The notes under the pieces were generated by a model. The model was not told the DNA's origin and searched no databases. It was given only the letters and a program-made list of their open reading frames with translations. A DNA stretch of 64,000 nt from assembly GCA_007280515.1 (NCBI GenBank), contig QYPL01000002.1, positions 62,001 to 126,000 of the forward strand, written 5' to 3'. The DNA comes from Sediminibacterium sp. (lineage in GTDB: Bacteria; Bacteroidota; Bacteroidia; Chitinophagales; Chitinophagaceae). Positions 37,944-47,403 of this stretch are shown piece after piece. The stretch's first letter is position 1; every line of letters starts with the position of its first letter. Made by a program: the position numbers and the translations under genes.

Positions 37944-38390
37944 TTGATGTTTAAAAAAATATATACCCTAGTTATTTTCATAAGTGTTTTATGGGTGCAA
38001 ATAGCTAATGCCCAAGACCTACATGGAACCATTATTGATAAAGCAGAAGGAACTCCTTTAATGGGTGCGTCTATTAAACTAGCTGGCATTAATAAAGGAG
38101 GCATTAGCAATGATAAAGGTGAGTTTGTAATTACGAATATTGCAGCAGGTACTATTCATATTATTATAAGCCATACAGGCTTTGAAGTTTTGGATACTAG
38201 TTTTCAATTTACAGGGAAAAATAATATTCCTATCGTTATTGGTCTAATTGCTGCGAAAGAAGAATTGGAAGAAGTGATTATAGTTTCTTCTTCGAGAACC
38301 AATTCAAGAATTGAGGACCTTCCCACCAAGGTAGAAGTTTTGGGTTCAGAAGAAGTGAAAGAAGAAAATGGAATTAAGCCAGGAAAATAG
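37944..38390 (+). pseudogene. TonB-dependent receptor, N-terminal fragment ended by a frameshift
   Basis: This 148-codon frame has a signal peptide (WVQIANAQ), a carboxypeptidase-regulatory-like domain (about residues 24-115) and the first part of the plug (VEVLGSEEVKEENGIKPG), then a premature TAG at 38388. The plug continues in the next frame from 38387 (IASLLGDIAGIQIQQTS), so exactly one base is missing. The site is a run of four A (38384-38387); restoring one A gives an unbroken receptor of about 738 codons. A genuine mutation or a homopolymer error is possible. It follows the YncE-like gene by 15 bases. Confidence 0.85.
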
Positions 38391-40159
38391 CTAGTTTATT
38401 AGGAGATATTGCAGGTATTCAAATACAACAAACCAGCGCTGCCACTGGTAATGCTGATATGCGTATTCAAGGACTACAAGGAAAGTATACCCAAATATTA
38501 AGAGATGGCATGCCCTTATTTGGAGGCTATGCAGGCAGTTTTAGTATTTTACAAATACCCCCTTTAGACTTACAACAAATTGAATTGGTAAAAGGGGCTA
38601 GCTCTACTTTATATGGAGGAGGTGCCATTGCTGGTATGTTAAATTTAATTTCTAAAAAACCTAAATTAGGCAAACCTGAAAAAAGTATCACCTTAAACTA
38701 CTCAAGTTTAAAAGAAACCAATTTCAATAGTTTTTTCTCAGGTAGAAATGAAAATACAGGGTACTCTTTATATGCAGGTACTACTCAACAAAAAGAAATA
38801 GATGTAGACAAGGATGGTTTTTCAGATGTACCCGCAGTAAAAAGTGTTTTTGTACATCCTCGATTTTTTATTTACGGAAAGGATAATTCTACTACCACTT
38901 TAGGCTATACCTTAAATTATGAAGATAGAAATGGTGGGGACATGGCTGTATTAAATGGAAAACCATCTCTCAGTCATCAATTTTTTAATCAGAATAAAAC
39001 ATTAAGAAATACAGTAGATGGAGTTTGGGAAAAGAAATACAGTGATGGTGGTATACTTACTGCCAAGGCTAATTATAGTATGATGAATAGAGATATTATT
39101 ACCAATGTTTTTGGCATGAAGGGTAAACAAGGAAGCTGGTATTCTGAATTAGCTTACACCAAAAAATATACGGTACATAATTTAGTAATGGGTATTAATT
39201 TTAATGGAGAAAACTTTACGAAACAATTACCCGATAGTAGTTTGCTTCCTAATGACGCCTTTACCACCCTAGGTGGCTTTATACAAGACGATTGGAGAAT
39301 GAGTGATGTATTGACTTTGCAGTCAGGCCTTAGGCTAGACCATAATAATACCTATGGTAATTTTTTATTGCCAAGAATGTCACTGATGTATAAAGTAAAT
39401 AGCAAGGTAACTATGCGTATGGGCGGAGGAGCTGGATATAAAACACCTAGTTTATTTAATTCAGAAATGGACGAAAGAGATTATCATTATTTAAAAGGCT
39501 TCTTACCAGGTATTCAATCTGAAAAATCGGTAGGCTTTAATTATGATGTTAATTATAAAACAAGAGTGAATAGTTGGGAGCTTACTTTAAACCAAACTAT
39601 TTTTTATAACGAGGTGAATCATCCTATTGTATATAGCCCGGTTAAATATTTTGATCCTTTATATCCTGGCTATATGCCCACAGCCAATATTTACCAGTAT
39701 AAAAATGAAGCTAGTTCACTGAGTTCTAAAGGAACCGAGAGTTATATACAAGCTATAAAGGCGCCCTATGAAATTTATATTGGCTATGTATATACAGATG
39801 CGAAAAGAAATTACAATGCCGCTAACCCTCATTTGCCTTTAATTGCTAAACATAAATTTGCTACTGTTTTTGCCTACGAGTTTGATGAAGACTTTAAGGT
39901 GGGTGTAGAATCCTCTTATACAGGTAAACAATATTTAGACAACGGAACTAGCACCGACCCTTATTTATTTATGGCAGTGATGCTTAAGTATAGCGTGGGC
40001 AAGGCCATATTTGTATTGAATTGTGAGAACTTATTTGACAAACGCCAAAACAAAAATGGCTCCTTAGTGATTGCGCCACTAACCAACCCAAGTTTCCCTG
40101 AAATATGGGCGCCTTTAGATGGCAGGGTGATCAACTTATCGATGCACCTTAAATGGTAG
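38387..40159 (+). pseudogene. TonB-dependent receptor, plug and barrel in the shifted frame
   Basis: The remainder of the receptor: the plug (ADMRIQGLQGKYTQILRDG and LVKGASSTLYGGGAIAGMLN) and a 22-strand barrel ending ILSMHLKW-like with INLSMHLKW. The fragment beginning at ATG 38459 encodes 566 residues but lacks a signal peptide, so it could not be exported alone. The sequence downstream of the shift is intact, with no other stop, which argues that the lesion is recent or technical. The family imports iron chelates, vitamin B12, nickel complexes or sugars; there is no SusD partner, and the companion YncE-like propeller suggests metal or siderophore uptake. Confidence 0.85.
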
Positions 40160-40272
40160 TGCTATAGTGGGTCCATTTTAGGCTAGAAAATAAGAGCTTT
40201 TAAATATAAGGGTAGGAGAAAAAATTATTATATTTAATAGGCCTTATTTTTTAAACCTTAAACGATTTGCAT

Positions 40273-41583
40273 ATGAACAGCCGACGTATTTTTTTAAGAA
40301 ATGCAGCAATGACTTCTGGAGCCTTAATGAGTTCCAATTTATTTGCTAGCAGTCGTATTTTTAATACCGATACTTTAAGAGTAGCCACTATTGGAGTCAA
40401 TGGAATGGGATGGGCAAACACCCTTGGTGCCCTTTCTGTAAAAAATGTAGAAGTAGTGGCCTTATGTGATATTGATGAATCGGTTTTAAATAAAAGAAAG
40501 GCTGAATTATTAATTAAGCAGCCAGGTGTTCCAAAAATTGATACCTATAGCGATTATAGAAAAATTTTAGATAGAAAAGATATTGATATTGTCATTGTAG
40601 GCACACCCGATCATTGGCATGCACTACAAATGATTGAGGCTTGCGCTGCTGGTAAACATGTATACGTAGAAAAACCAGCAGGCAATTCTATTGGAGAATG
40701 TAATACCATGATTGCTGCTAAAAATAGATACAACCGCATAGTGCAAGTAGGACAATGGCAAAGAAGTCAAAAACATTTTAAAGATGCATTAGACATTGTG
40801 CATTCAGGACAACTAGGGAATATTCGTACCACTAAGGTTTGGTGTTATCAAGGATGGATGCGTCCTCAGCCAGTGGTGCCTAATAGCGCACCCCCTGCAG
40901 GAGTAGATTATAAAACTTGGTTAGGACCAGCACCTACACGTGAATTCAATGCAAGCAGGTTTCATTTTCATTTTAGATGGTTCTGGGATTATGCAGGAGG
41001 ACTGATGACCGACTGGGGTGTGCATTTATTAGACTATGCCATTCAAGGCATGAAGGCAGGTAATCCAAAAAGTGTAAGTGCATTAGGTGGAAAATTTGCT
41101 TACCCAGAACTAGCGGAAGAAACACCAGACACCTTAACTACTTTATATGAATTTGATAATTTTAATTTAGTCTGGGATTCTGCCATGGGTATTGACAATG
41201 GTTCTTATGGTCGTGACCATGGTATTGCTTTTATTGGCAATAACGGAACACTTATTTTAGATAGAGGTGGTTGGGAAGTGATTGAAGAAAGACAATCAAA
41301 AAATAAAGTAGCTATTGAACTACATAAAAGTGAAGACAATGGTGTGAACTTACATTGGTTAAATTTTACTGATGCGATAAGAAATAATACACCAGGCAGT
41401 TTACATTGTCCTATTGAAGAAGGAGCGCATATTGCTACCATTGCACAAATGGGTAATATTGCGTATCGTTCGGGTAAAAAAGTAAACTGGGATGCGAGTA
41501 AGAATTTATTTACCGATGATGCGATTAATAAAGAATACTTCACCAAGGCATATCATAACGGATATAGCCTTCCGAAAATTTAA
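40273..41583 (+). CDS. Tat-exported Gfo/Idh/MocA family oxidoreductase
   Basis: A 436-residue enzyme with a twin-arginine signal (NSRRIFLRNAAMTSGALMSS). I use ATG 40273; a TTG two codons upstream (40267) adds only Met-His. The NAD-binding Rossmann fold has ATIGVNGMGWAN, the EKPAGNSIGECN motif carries the catalytic lysine, and the C-terminal domain has FRWFWDYAGGLMTDWGVHLLDYA. Exported members bind their nicotinamide cofactor before export by Tat and in known glycosidase cases use it as a redox cofactor for sugar chemistry. Its substrate is unknown. A strong bidirectional terminator follows, so it is a single-gene unit. Confidence 0.9.
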   Translation: MNSRRIFLRNAAMTSGALMSSNLFASSRIFNTDTLRVATIGVNGMGWANTLGALSVKNVEVVALCDIDESVLNKRKAELLIKQPGVPKIDTYSDYRKILDRKDIDIVIVGTPDHWHALQMIEACAAGKHVYVEKPAGNSIGECNTMIAAKNRYNRIVQVGQWQRSQKHFKDALDIVHSGQLGNIRTTKVWCYQGWMRPQPVVPNSAPPAGVDYKTWLGPAPTREFNASRFHFHFRWFWDYAGGLMTDWGVHLLDYAIQGMKAGNPKSVSALGGKFAYPELAEETPDTLTTLYEFDNFNLVWDSAMGIDNGSYGRDHGIAFIGNNGTLILDRGGWEVIEERQSKNKVAIELHKSEDNGVNLHWLNFTDAIRNNTPGSLHCPIEEGAHIATIAQMGNIAYRSGKKVNWDASKNLFTDDAINKEYFTKAYHNGYSLPKI

Positions 41584-41600
41584 AATGATATAGCAACTTT

Positions 41601-41634
41601 AAAAAAGGTCCCTCGATTTCGAGGGACCTTTTTT
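41601..41634. terminator. bidirectional terminator after the Tat oxidoreductase and a serine hydrolase gene
   Basis: A perfect 16-bp stem (AAAAAAGGTCCCTCGA / TCGAGGGACCTTTTTT) with a TT apex and T-runs in both orientations lies between the convergent genes ending at 41583 and 41682. Confidence 0.9.
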
Positions 41635-41681
41635 GTTAGCAGCTATCAATAACTAACAAATAAAAATAGCTACGCATAATT

Positions 41682-43496
41682 TTATTTCTTTAAGGCTTTA
41701 AAATTGCCATTGGGTTGCACAAAGCTTAGAGATAATAAATCTCCATTATCATTCACTTCAAAATGAACTGCATAGCCTGCTACTTTTTTGAAATCAAATT
41801 TATGATTGCCCACAGGAACTAGTTCATATTCTGGTTGCCCTGGCACTAATACATACAATACATTTTCTTTTAAATAAGTTTTAATATCTGCGCCCGCTAA
41901 AGAAAAACTACTTACGTATTTTTTAAGATCATCTGCTGTCAAATCCTTCGTAGCGTTGGTTCTTTTAAATTTAATAGGTGCAGGTATAGCTGGTTCAAAA
42001 TTAAATAAAGAAGCCGATTCTATATCACCTTTTAAACCTGTGTTAAATTGAAAACGAATCGGGCTTTTATCAGCGGTATCAATGCCTTCCTCCATATTAT
42101 AAGGTCTGAATATATCATAATGAAATTGCTCCATCCACCAATTTTGATTTTTTAATTTAGCAAACAAAGAATCTCCTTTTACAAAAATTTCAAATTTTCC
42201 ATAAGCATCGTTGCTATATACACCGGCATATTCACTTAATGCATGTGAAGGCTTTGTATTATTTACCTGATTGCTAGTACTTGCTTTTTCAGCTTCTTTG
42301 GCTTTTTCTTTGGCCTTTGCTTTTGCTTTTAACATGTCTGCGTTCCAATCAAAATACTTTAATCCTAAAACTCTATCTGTTATGGTATTTCTTACTATAG
42401 AAGGAACACTAGATCCATTTTGATTCACTAATACTACAATACCAATACTATCGGATGGGAAAAAACTTGTGCTAGCACTAAAGCCATCAATATTTCCACC
42501 ATGCTCTACTCTATAATGTCCTTTATAAGAAGTCATCATCCAAGCAAAACCATAAGTGCTAAATTGAATGTCTGGTTTTTCAGTTGTAGGTGTACCTGCG
42601 CCCATAATCATTTGAGAACTGGTAGCTTCTGCAATATAAGAGGCTGGAATAATTTCAACGGTATCTAATTTACCTCCATTAATCCAAACTTTTAACCACT
42701 GCGACATATCCATCACGGTACTATTAATAGCTCCTGCAGGGCCCATGCCCGCTATATCATAGTAAGGTGTTTTATGAATAACTGAATCCTTAATGACATT
42801 ATACCCTATAGCAGGCTCATTGTATTTTGCTAAATCTTTTACAGAAAAATTAGAATGGGTCATGCCAATTCTTGACAATATTTTAGCTTCCACATTGGAC
42901 TCCCAAGACTTTCCCGTTAATTTTTCGCCAATGACTCCTTGTAATAAATACATAAAATTATTATACTGCCATATTTGTCTTAATTCAGCAGAAGGCTCCA
43001 TGTATTGAATTCGTTTTACTAAATTATCTCTAGTATCGGGTGCTATATACCATGACAAATCATGTCTAGGAAGTCCAGTTCGGTGACTCATCATATCACG
43101 AAGTGTTATATGATTAGTAAGTTCGCTTGTATAAAATTTTAAATCAGGTAAATAGGTGGTAACTGGTTTATCAAAATCAATCGATTTTTCTTTTTGTAAA
43201 ATACCTAAAACTGATGCGGTAAAAGCCTTGGTACAAGAACCTATCGCAAATTGTGTATTGGCAGTTACAGGTAATTTATTTTCTAGATCACGATAACCAA
43301 ATCCTTTGGCAAAAATAACTTTGTTTTTTTCTACCACTGCCACGGCTACACCTGCTGCATGATTGTCTTTTAGAATTTTATTAATTTCAGCCTCAATGCC
43401 TACAAAGCGTTTATCTGCCTTGGTTTGAGCAAACAATGGTACACTTGAAATAAGTAAAATGAAACCTAAACTAATGACATTAAATAACTTTTTCAT
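41682..43496 (-). CDS. exported serine hydrolase, beta-lactamase fold with C-terminal DUF3471-like domain
   Basis: A 604-residue secreted hydrolase. The signal peptide ends near VPLFAQ; the catalytic domain has S87-C-T-K90, the YxN motif YNN and the HGG motif (VEHGGNIDGFSAS). A second domain from about residue 420 resembles DUF3471, a beta-barrel often fused to such enzymes. Likely activities are peptidase, D-aminopeptidase or esterase rather than beta-lactamase. It is divergent from the Tat aminotransferase gene (64-base spacer) and convergent with the Tat oxidoreductase, so it is a single-gene unit. A low-complexity linker rich in Ala, Lys and Glu (about 390-410) precedes the C-terminal domain. 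Confidence 0.9.
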   Translation of the reverse strand: MKKLFNVISLGFILLISSVPLFAQTKADKRFVGIEAEINKILKDNHAAGVAVAVVEKNKVIFAKGFGYRDLENKLPVTANTQFAIGSCTKAFTASVLGILQKEKSIDFDKPVTTYLPDLKFYTSELTNHITLRDMMSHRTGLPRHDLSWYIAPDTRDNLVKRIQYMEPSAELRQIWQYNNFMYLLQGVIGEKLTGKSWESNVEAKILSRIGMTHSNFSVKDLAKYNEPAIGYNVIKDSVIHKTPYYDIAGMGPAGAINSTVMDMSQWLKVWINGGKLDTVEIIPASYIAEATSSQMIMGAGTPTTEKPDIQFSTYGFAWMMTSYKGHYRVEHGGNIDGFSASTSFFPSDSIGIVVLVNQNGSSVPSIVRNTITDRVLGLKYFDWNADMLKAKAKAKEKAKEAEKASTSNQVNNTKPSHALSEYAGVYSNDAYGKFEIFVKGDSLFAKLKNQNWWMEQFHYDIFRPYNMEEGIDTADKSPIRFQFNTGLKGDIESASLFNFEPAIPAPIKFKRTNATKDLTADDLKKYVSSFSLAGADIKTYLKENVLYVLVPGQPEYELVPVGNHKFDFKKVAGYAVHFEVNDNGDLLSLSFVQPNGNFKALKK

Positions 43497-43560
43497 ATAC
43501 TAAAAATTTATACTTTAAATATACCAATATTTAGTTAACTTAGGTATTCAATATACACCT

Positions 43561-44853
43561 ATGGCAAACAGACGCAATTTTATCCAACACATTGGCCTGA
43601 TGGCCGGTGCCTTTTCAGCCAACAGTTTATTCAATCAAGCGCATGCTGCTGAATTTGCGCATATGAATTTGCAAAAAAAAATGCTCAGCCCCAAGGAGAT
43701 AGCCATGGATGAAGACTATTGGTCGGTGATTCAACAAGGCTATACAGTAAGCCCTTCTCTTATTAATTTAAACAATGGGGGCGTAAGTCCTAGCCCTAGA
43801 ATAGTACAAGAAGCAGTTGAAACATTTAATAAAATGACCAATGAAGGCCCTTCTTATTTTATGTGGCGCATACTTGACCAAGGAAGAGAACCACTTAGAT
43901 ATAAACTAGCAAAACTAGCAGGTTGCGACCCGGAAGAAATTGCCATTAATAGAAATTCAACAGAAGCGTTGAATACCGTTATTTTTGGATTGAATTTAAA
44001 AGCTGGTGATGAAGTCATTGGCACCAAGCAAGACTATCCCAATATGATTAACGCTTGGAGACAGCGCGCTTCAAGAGAAGGTATCGTATACACGCAACTT
44101 AGTTTTAAATACCCTATTGAAAATGAGGAAGAAATTGTAGCTGCTTTTGAAAAAGCCATCACCCCTAAAACAAAAATATTTCATATCACGCATATGGTAA
44201 ATTGGGTGGGACAAATTATGCCCGTTAAAAAATTATGTGATTTAGCGAAAAAACATAATATTGAAACCATTGTAGATGGGGCCCATAGTTTTGGATTGAT
44301 GGATTTTGCTATTCCCGATTTAGGTTGTGATTATTTCGGCGCCTCCCTTCATAAATTTTTATCGGCGCCCATTGGATCTGGCATGTTGTGGATTAAAAAA
44401 GAAAATATTGAAAAAATTTGGCCGCTGGTTTGTAACGACAATCCCAAAGGACCCGATATTAGAAAATTTGAAACCCTGGGTACTAGAAGCTTTCCTATTG
44501 AACAAGGTATTGGCGAAGCCATTAATTTTCATACCGCTATTGGTAGCAAGCGTAAAGAAGAGCGTATTCGTTATTTAAAAAATTATTGGGCTACACGCGT
44601 TCAAAATATTCCTAAAGTAAAAATTAATACTTCTTTAAAAGATGAATACGCTTGTGCCATTTGTGGTGTAAGTATTGACGGCATGACACCTGGTGCATTA
44701 GACAGCGCTTTATTCAATGAATATAAAATTCACACTGTAGGTATTGTATGGGAAAATATAAGTTGTGTGCGCATTACGCCACATGTCTATACTCGCTTAC
44801 AAGATTTAGATAAGTTGGTATATGCTATAGAAAAAATTGCTAAAAAAGCGTAG
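43561..44853 (+). CDS. Tat-exported aminotransferase class V (isopenicillin N epimerase-like)
   Basis: A 430-residue PLP enzyme with a twin-arginine signal (ANRRNFIQHIGLMAGAF). The fold-type I motifs are intact: IAINRNSTEALNTVIFGL, Asp239 in VDGAHSFG contacting the pyridine nitrogen, and Lys265 in ASLHKFL as the Schiff-base lysine. Such proteins resemble isopenicillin N epimerase and cysteine desulfurase, but the exported group has no established substrate. Folded export with bound PLP is expected. It is a single-gene unit, flanked upstream by the divergent serine hydrolase and downstream by a terminator shared with the M20 gene. Confidence 0.9.
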   Translation: MANRRNFIQHIGLMAGAFSANSLFNQAHAAEFAHMNLQKKMLSPKEIAMDEDYWSVIQQGYTVSPSLINLNNGGVSPSPRIVQEAVETFNKMTNEGPSYFMWRILDQGREPLRYKLAKLAGCDPEEIAINRNSTEALNTVIFGLNLKAGDEVIGTKQDYPNMINAWRQRASREGIVYTQLSFKYPIENEEEIVAAFEKAITPKTKIFHITHMVNWVGQIMPVKKLCDLAKKHNIETIVDGAHSFGLMDFAIPDLGCDYFGASLHKFLSAPIGSGMLWIKKENIEKIWPLVCNDNPKGPDIRKFETLGTRSFPIEQGIGEAINFHTAIGSKRKEERIRYLKNYWATRVQNIPKVKINTSLKDEYACAICGVSIDGMTPGALDSALFNEYKIHTVGIVWENISCVRITPHVYTRLQDLDKLVYAIEKIAKKA

Positions 44854-44880
44854 TTAAGTTTAAAAAAATTACGAGCATAA

Positions 44881-44925
44881 AAAAAGCTCGTCCAAATAAT
44901 TTTACTTTATTCGGACGAGCTTTTT
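44881..44925. terminator. bidirectional terminator between the aminotransferase and M20 genes
   Basis: AAAAAGCTCGTCC pairs with GGACGAGCTTTTT (13 bp), extended inward by AATAA/TTATT after one mismatch, with flanking A and T runs. It lies between convergent genes ending at 44853 and 44979. Confidence 0.88.
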
Positions 44926-44978
44926 AATTTAAATACTTTTTTAGCAACTTAGCTGTTCCAATTAGTAAGTCATTACCC

Positions 44979-46604
44979 TTAAGGTTTTTTTACCGTTGGG
45001 TAAGTCACCCCTAATTGCTCTAAATAAGTACCATACTTCGCATCATTATAATAGAAAGGTCTCATTTGCTCTCTATATTTTTGCATGATTTCTTTATTTA
45101 AATGTATTGCAGGTGGGTCGGTAGCGCTAATAAAAGGAATATATTTTACGTCTTTGTTTTGTACATCCGTAAAATAAGTTTTCGCATCTTGAATTAATTT
45201 AGGATTGGTAAAACAATCTAATAAAGTCATCGCTGCAGCTTCAGCTCCTGCTAATGCACCTTTATGTGCAATAGGTGTTGCCATCGCAATGGCGTCGGCC
45301 CAATGATGTCCCTTGGTTCCAGGAATATTGGCAGGATAATGCAAAACAATGGTAGGTACATTCCAAGAAATATCTGCAATATCATCCGATCCTCCACCCC
45401 ATGAAAAAGGAACTGAGCCTTTTATAGTATCAATGGTAGTTTTTAAACCATTGATGGGATTGCCTTCCATATCTTTTTTAGGTGCTTCCACCAAGGTTTG
45501 CACTGCTCTTGCCATTTCCATGTCTTTATTATCCCAAACTGGCATACCTACTTTTTTAATATTGGCATACATAGCTTCCGCTAGTGGTTTATTAAAATGT
45601 CCTGGCCATGCAGCTCCTAAAATTTGATGGCTCACTGTAGTGCCCGACATCATAGCTGCACCCTCAGCAATTTTAATACCAGTTTCATAGTTCGCTTTAA
45701 TATCATCATAAATACGCTCTCTAAAATAATACCAAACACTTGCTTTACTAGGAACTACATTAGGTTGGTCTCCACCATCTACTACTACATAATGAGAACG
45801 GTTTGTTGGCTTTAGATGTTCTCTTTTAAAATTCCAACCAATATCCATTAATTCCACGCCATCTAAGGCGCTTCTTCCGCGCCATGGTGCACCAGCTGCA
45901 TGGGCAGCTTCTCCATTAAAATCAAAACGCACACTCACGACCCCGTTGTCACCACCATCCCCATAGTTAGAACCAAAACTTCCACTCACGTGCGTAAAAA
46001 TACATGCGTCAATATTTTTAAAATAACCATCTCTTACATACCATGCTTTTGTACCCAATAATTCTTCAGCTACACCAGGCCAAATAACAATGGTGCCTGG
46101 CATATTTTCTTTCTCCATCATTTCTTTCATCGCAATAGCTGCATAAATAATAACAGCTTGTCCTGAATTATGTCCTTCACCATGTCCTGGAGCGCCTTCT
46201 ACAATTGGGTCTTTATAAGCAACACCTGGTTTTTGAGAGGCTTTAGGGATACAATCAATATCACTTCCTAGTGCAATGACTGGAGAACCATTTCCCCATT
46301 TAGCCATCCAAGCAGTAGGTACATTAGAAATATTTTTTTCAACTTTAAAGCCATTTTTTTCAAGTATACTCGTAAGATAAGCAGAGGTTTCAAATTCTTG
46401 AAATCCTAATTCTCCAAAACTAAAAACTTTATCTACCATTACTTGTACATCCTTTGCATGACCTGCAACACTTGTATACAATTTTTGCTTCATTGCAGCC
46501 AAGTCTTTTTCTGAATACTTTTTTTGTGCCATTGTTTGCATTGAACATAACAATGCAATGGCGAGTATAAAGTTTGTTTTAAATGAAAATAAATTTTTAT
46601 TCAT
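44979..46604 (-). CDS. exported M20 family amidohydrolase (AbgB-like)
   Basis: A 541-residue secreted zinc or manganese hydrolase of the M20D/aminobenzoyl-glutamate-utilisation B type. After a signal peptide ending near TMAQKK, the metal site shows LGSDIDCIPKA, GEGHNSGQAVI and GVAEELLGTKAWY; the dimerisation (lid) domain is in the middle, with GEAAHAAGAPWRGRSALDG. A late GGGSDDIADISW and KGHHWADAIA complete the fold. It hydrolyses N-acyl amino acids or p-aminobenzoyl-glutamate-like amides. It is longer than the classical M20D enzyme at 59457 by about 110 residues, mainly in the N-terminal region and C-terminal tail. It is a single-gene unit. Confidence 0.92.
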   Translation of the reverse strand: MNKNLFSFKTNFILAIALLCSMQTMAQKKYSEKDLAAMKQKLYTSVAGHAKDVQVMVDKVFSFGELGFQEFETSAYLTSILEKNGFKVEKNISNVPTAWMAKWGNGSPVIALGSDIDCIPKASQKPGVAYKDPIVEGAPGHGEGHNSGQAVIIYAAIAMKEMMEKENMPGTIVIWPGVAEELLGTKAWYVRDGYFKNIDACIFTHVSGSFGSNYGDGGDNGVVSVRFDFNGEAAHAAGAPWRGRSALDGVELMDIGWNFKREHLKPTNRSHYVVVDGGDQPNVVPSKASVWYYFRERIYDDIKANYETGIKIAEGAAMMSGTTVSHQILGAAWPGHFNKPLAEAMYANIKKVGMPVWDNKDMEMARAVQTLVEAPKKDMEGNPINGLKTTIDTIKGSVPFSWGGGSDDIADISWNVPTIVLHYPANIPGTKGHHWADAIAMATPIAHKGALAGAEAAAMTLLDCFTNPKLIQDAKTYFTDVQNKDVKYIPFISATDPPAIHLNKEIMQKYREQMRPFYYNDAKYGTYLEQLGVTYPTVKKP

Positions 46605-46808
46605 ATTAATAATTTGTATTTAAGTTACAAAAAAAGGTGGGTGAAGGGAAAGTTTTTTTAGAACCCTTGCCTAGAGCTTAGGTATATAAATGTAAGAGAT
46701 TGATTTACAGTATTTTAGATTTAAGAAGGCCTTCGATTATTTTATGTTTTTTGAATGCTTATTTGCGCTGAAAATTGAGTCTGTTTTCAAGCAGACAAAC
46801 TGGGTTTA

Positions 46809-46850
46809 AGCCTTTTATTCAAATATTTTTGAAGACTTTTAAAAAAGGCT
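46809..46850. repeat. nested inverted repeat upstream of the T9SS-signal gene
   Basis: Outer arms AGCCTTTT (46809-46816) and AAAAGGCT (46843-46850) enclose an inner dyad TTCAAA-TATT-TTTGAA (46818-46833). The -7-like box at 46824 falls inside the inner dyad, so a dimeric regulator could occlude the promoter; alternatively it folds in the leader RNA. Confidence 0.45.
46824..46831 (+). promoter_or_regulatory. possible -7 box (TATTTTTG) for the surface-protein unit
   Basis: TATTTTTG fits TAnnTTTG and lies 31 bases before the ATG at 46863. No upstream TTG occurs at the right spacing, so support is partial. Confidence 0.4.
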
Positions 46851-46862
46851 ATAAAATATGAT

Positions 46863-47402
46863 ATGTTAAAAATTTATGCTCTTTCGATTTTTCTATCTGT
46901 ACCCTTTTTCATTCAAGCACAAGTACTAGATCCTTCTATTATTAATAGCGCTGGAGGAAAAATAAATATAGTATCGAAGACAAATCAAGCGAATACTAAC
47001 TGGATGTTTGATTGGAGTTTGGGTGAATCCTTTGCTATTCAAACCTGGTGCTCAAAAAATAAAATCATTTTCTCTACAGGATTTTTACAACCCACTCTAA
47101 TGCTTAATCCTGAACTGATAAAGCCTGGGGCCTTTGATTTTAAATTAAAATGGGGGCCTAATCCTGTATCTAATTATTTACTGCTTTCATGTAAACAAGC
47201 TGGCATTGATATTACAAGTATTCATCAAATGGATAACTATGGAAATATAATTCAAAATATACAAGGCCCTTTTGCTGGATTACAATTTTCAAAACAAATA
47301 TCTTTTGCTTCGGTTAATACTGGTATTTACTTTATCGCTATCCATTATATTGTGGCTAATAAATTCAATCAGGTGAAAATAATTAAAATTATAAAAATAT
47401 AA
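46863..47402 (+). CDS. small T9SS-sorted secreted protein
   Basis: A 179-residue protein with a signal peptide (PFFIQAQ cleavage) and an N-terminal segment typical of Bacteroidota T9SS clients (SLGESFAIQTW, FSTGFLQPTL). The last 80 residues (from KLKWGPNPVSNYLLLSC to NKFNQVKIIKIIKI) match a type A C-terminal sorting domain with its PNPVSN start and strand-rich end. It should pass the outer membrane through the type IX machinery and be attached to the surface or released. There is no catalytic domain: it is little more than a sorting module. One base separates it from the next gene, so the two are an operon. Confidence 0.82.
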   Translation: MLKIYALSIFLSVPFFIQAQVLDPSIINSAGGKINIVSKTNQANTNWMFDWSLGESFAIQTWCSKNKIIFSTGFLQPTLMLNPELIKPGAFDFKLKWGPNPVSNYLLLSCKQAGIDITSIHQMDNYGNIIQNIQGPFAGLQFSKQISFASVNTGIYFIAIHYIVANKFNQVKIIKIIKI

Positions 47403-47403
47403 A

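Noticed and set aside
46779-46796. GTCTG / CAGAC inverted repeat with an eight-base loop in the spacer before the T9SS-signal gene
   Set aside because: Five base pairs with a long loop are expected by chance; the nested dyad at 46809-46850 is the stronger candidate.
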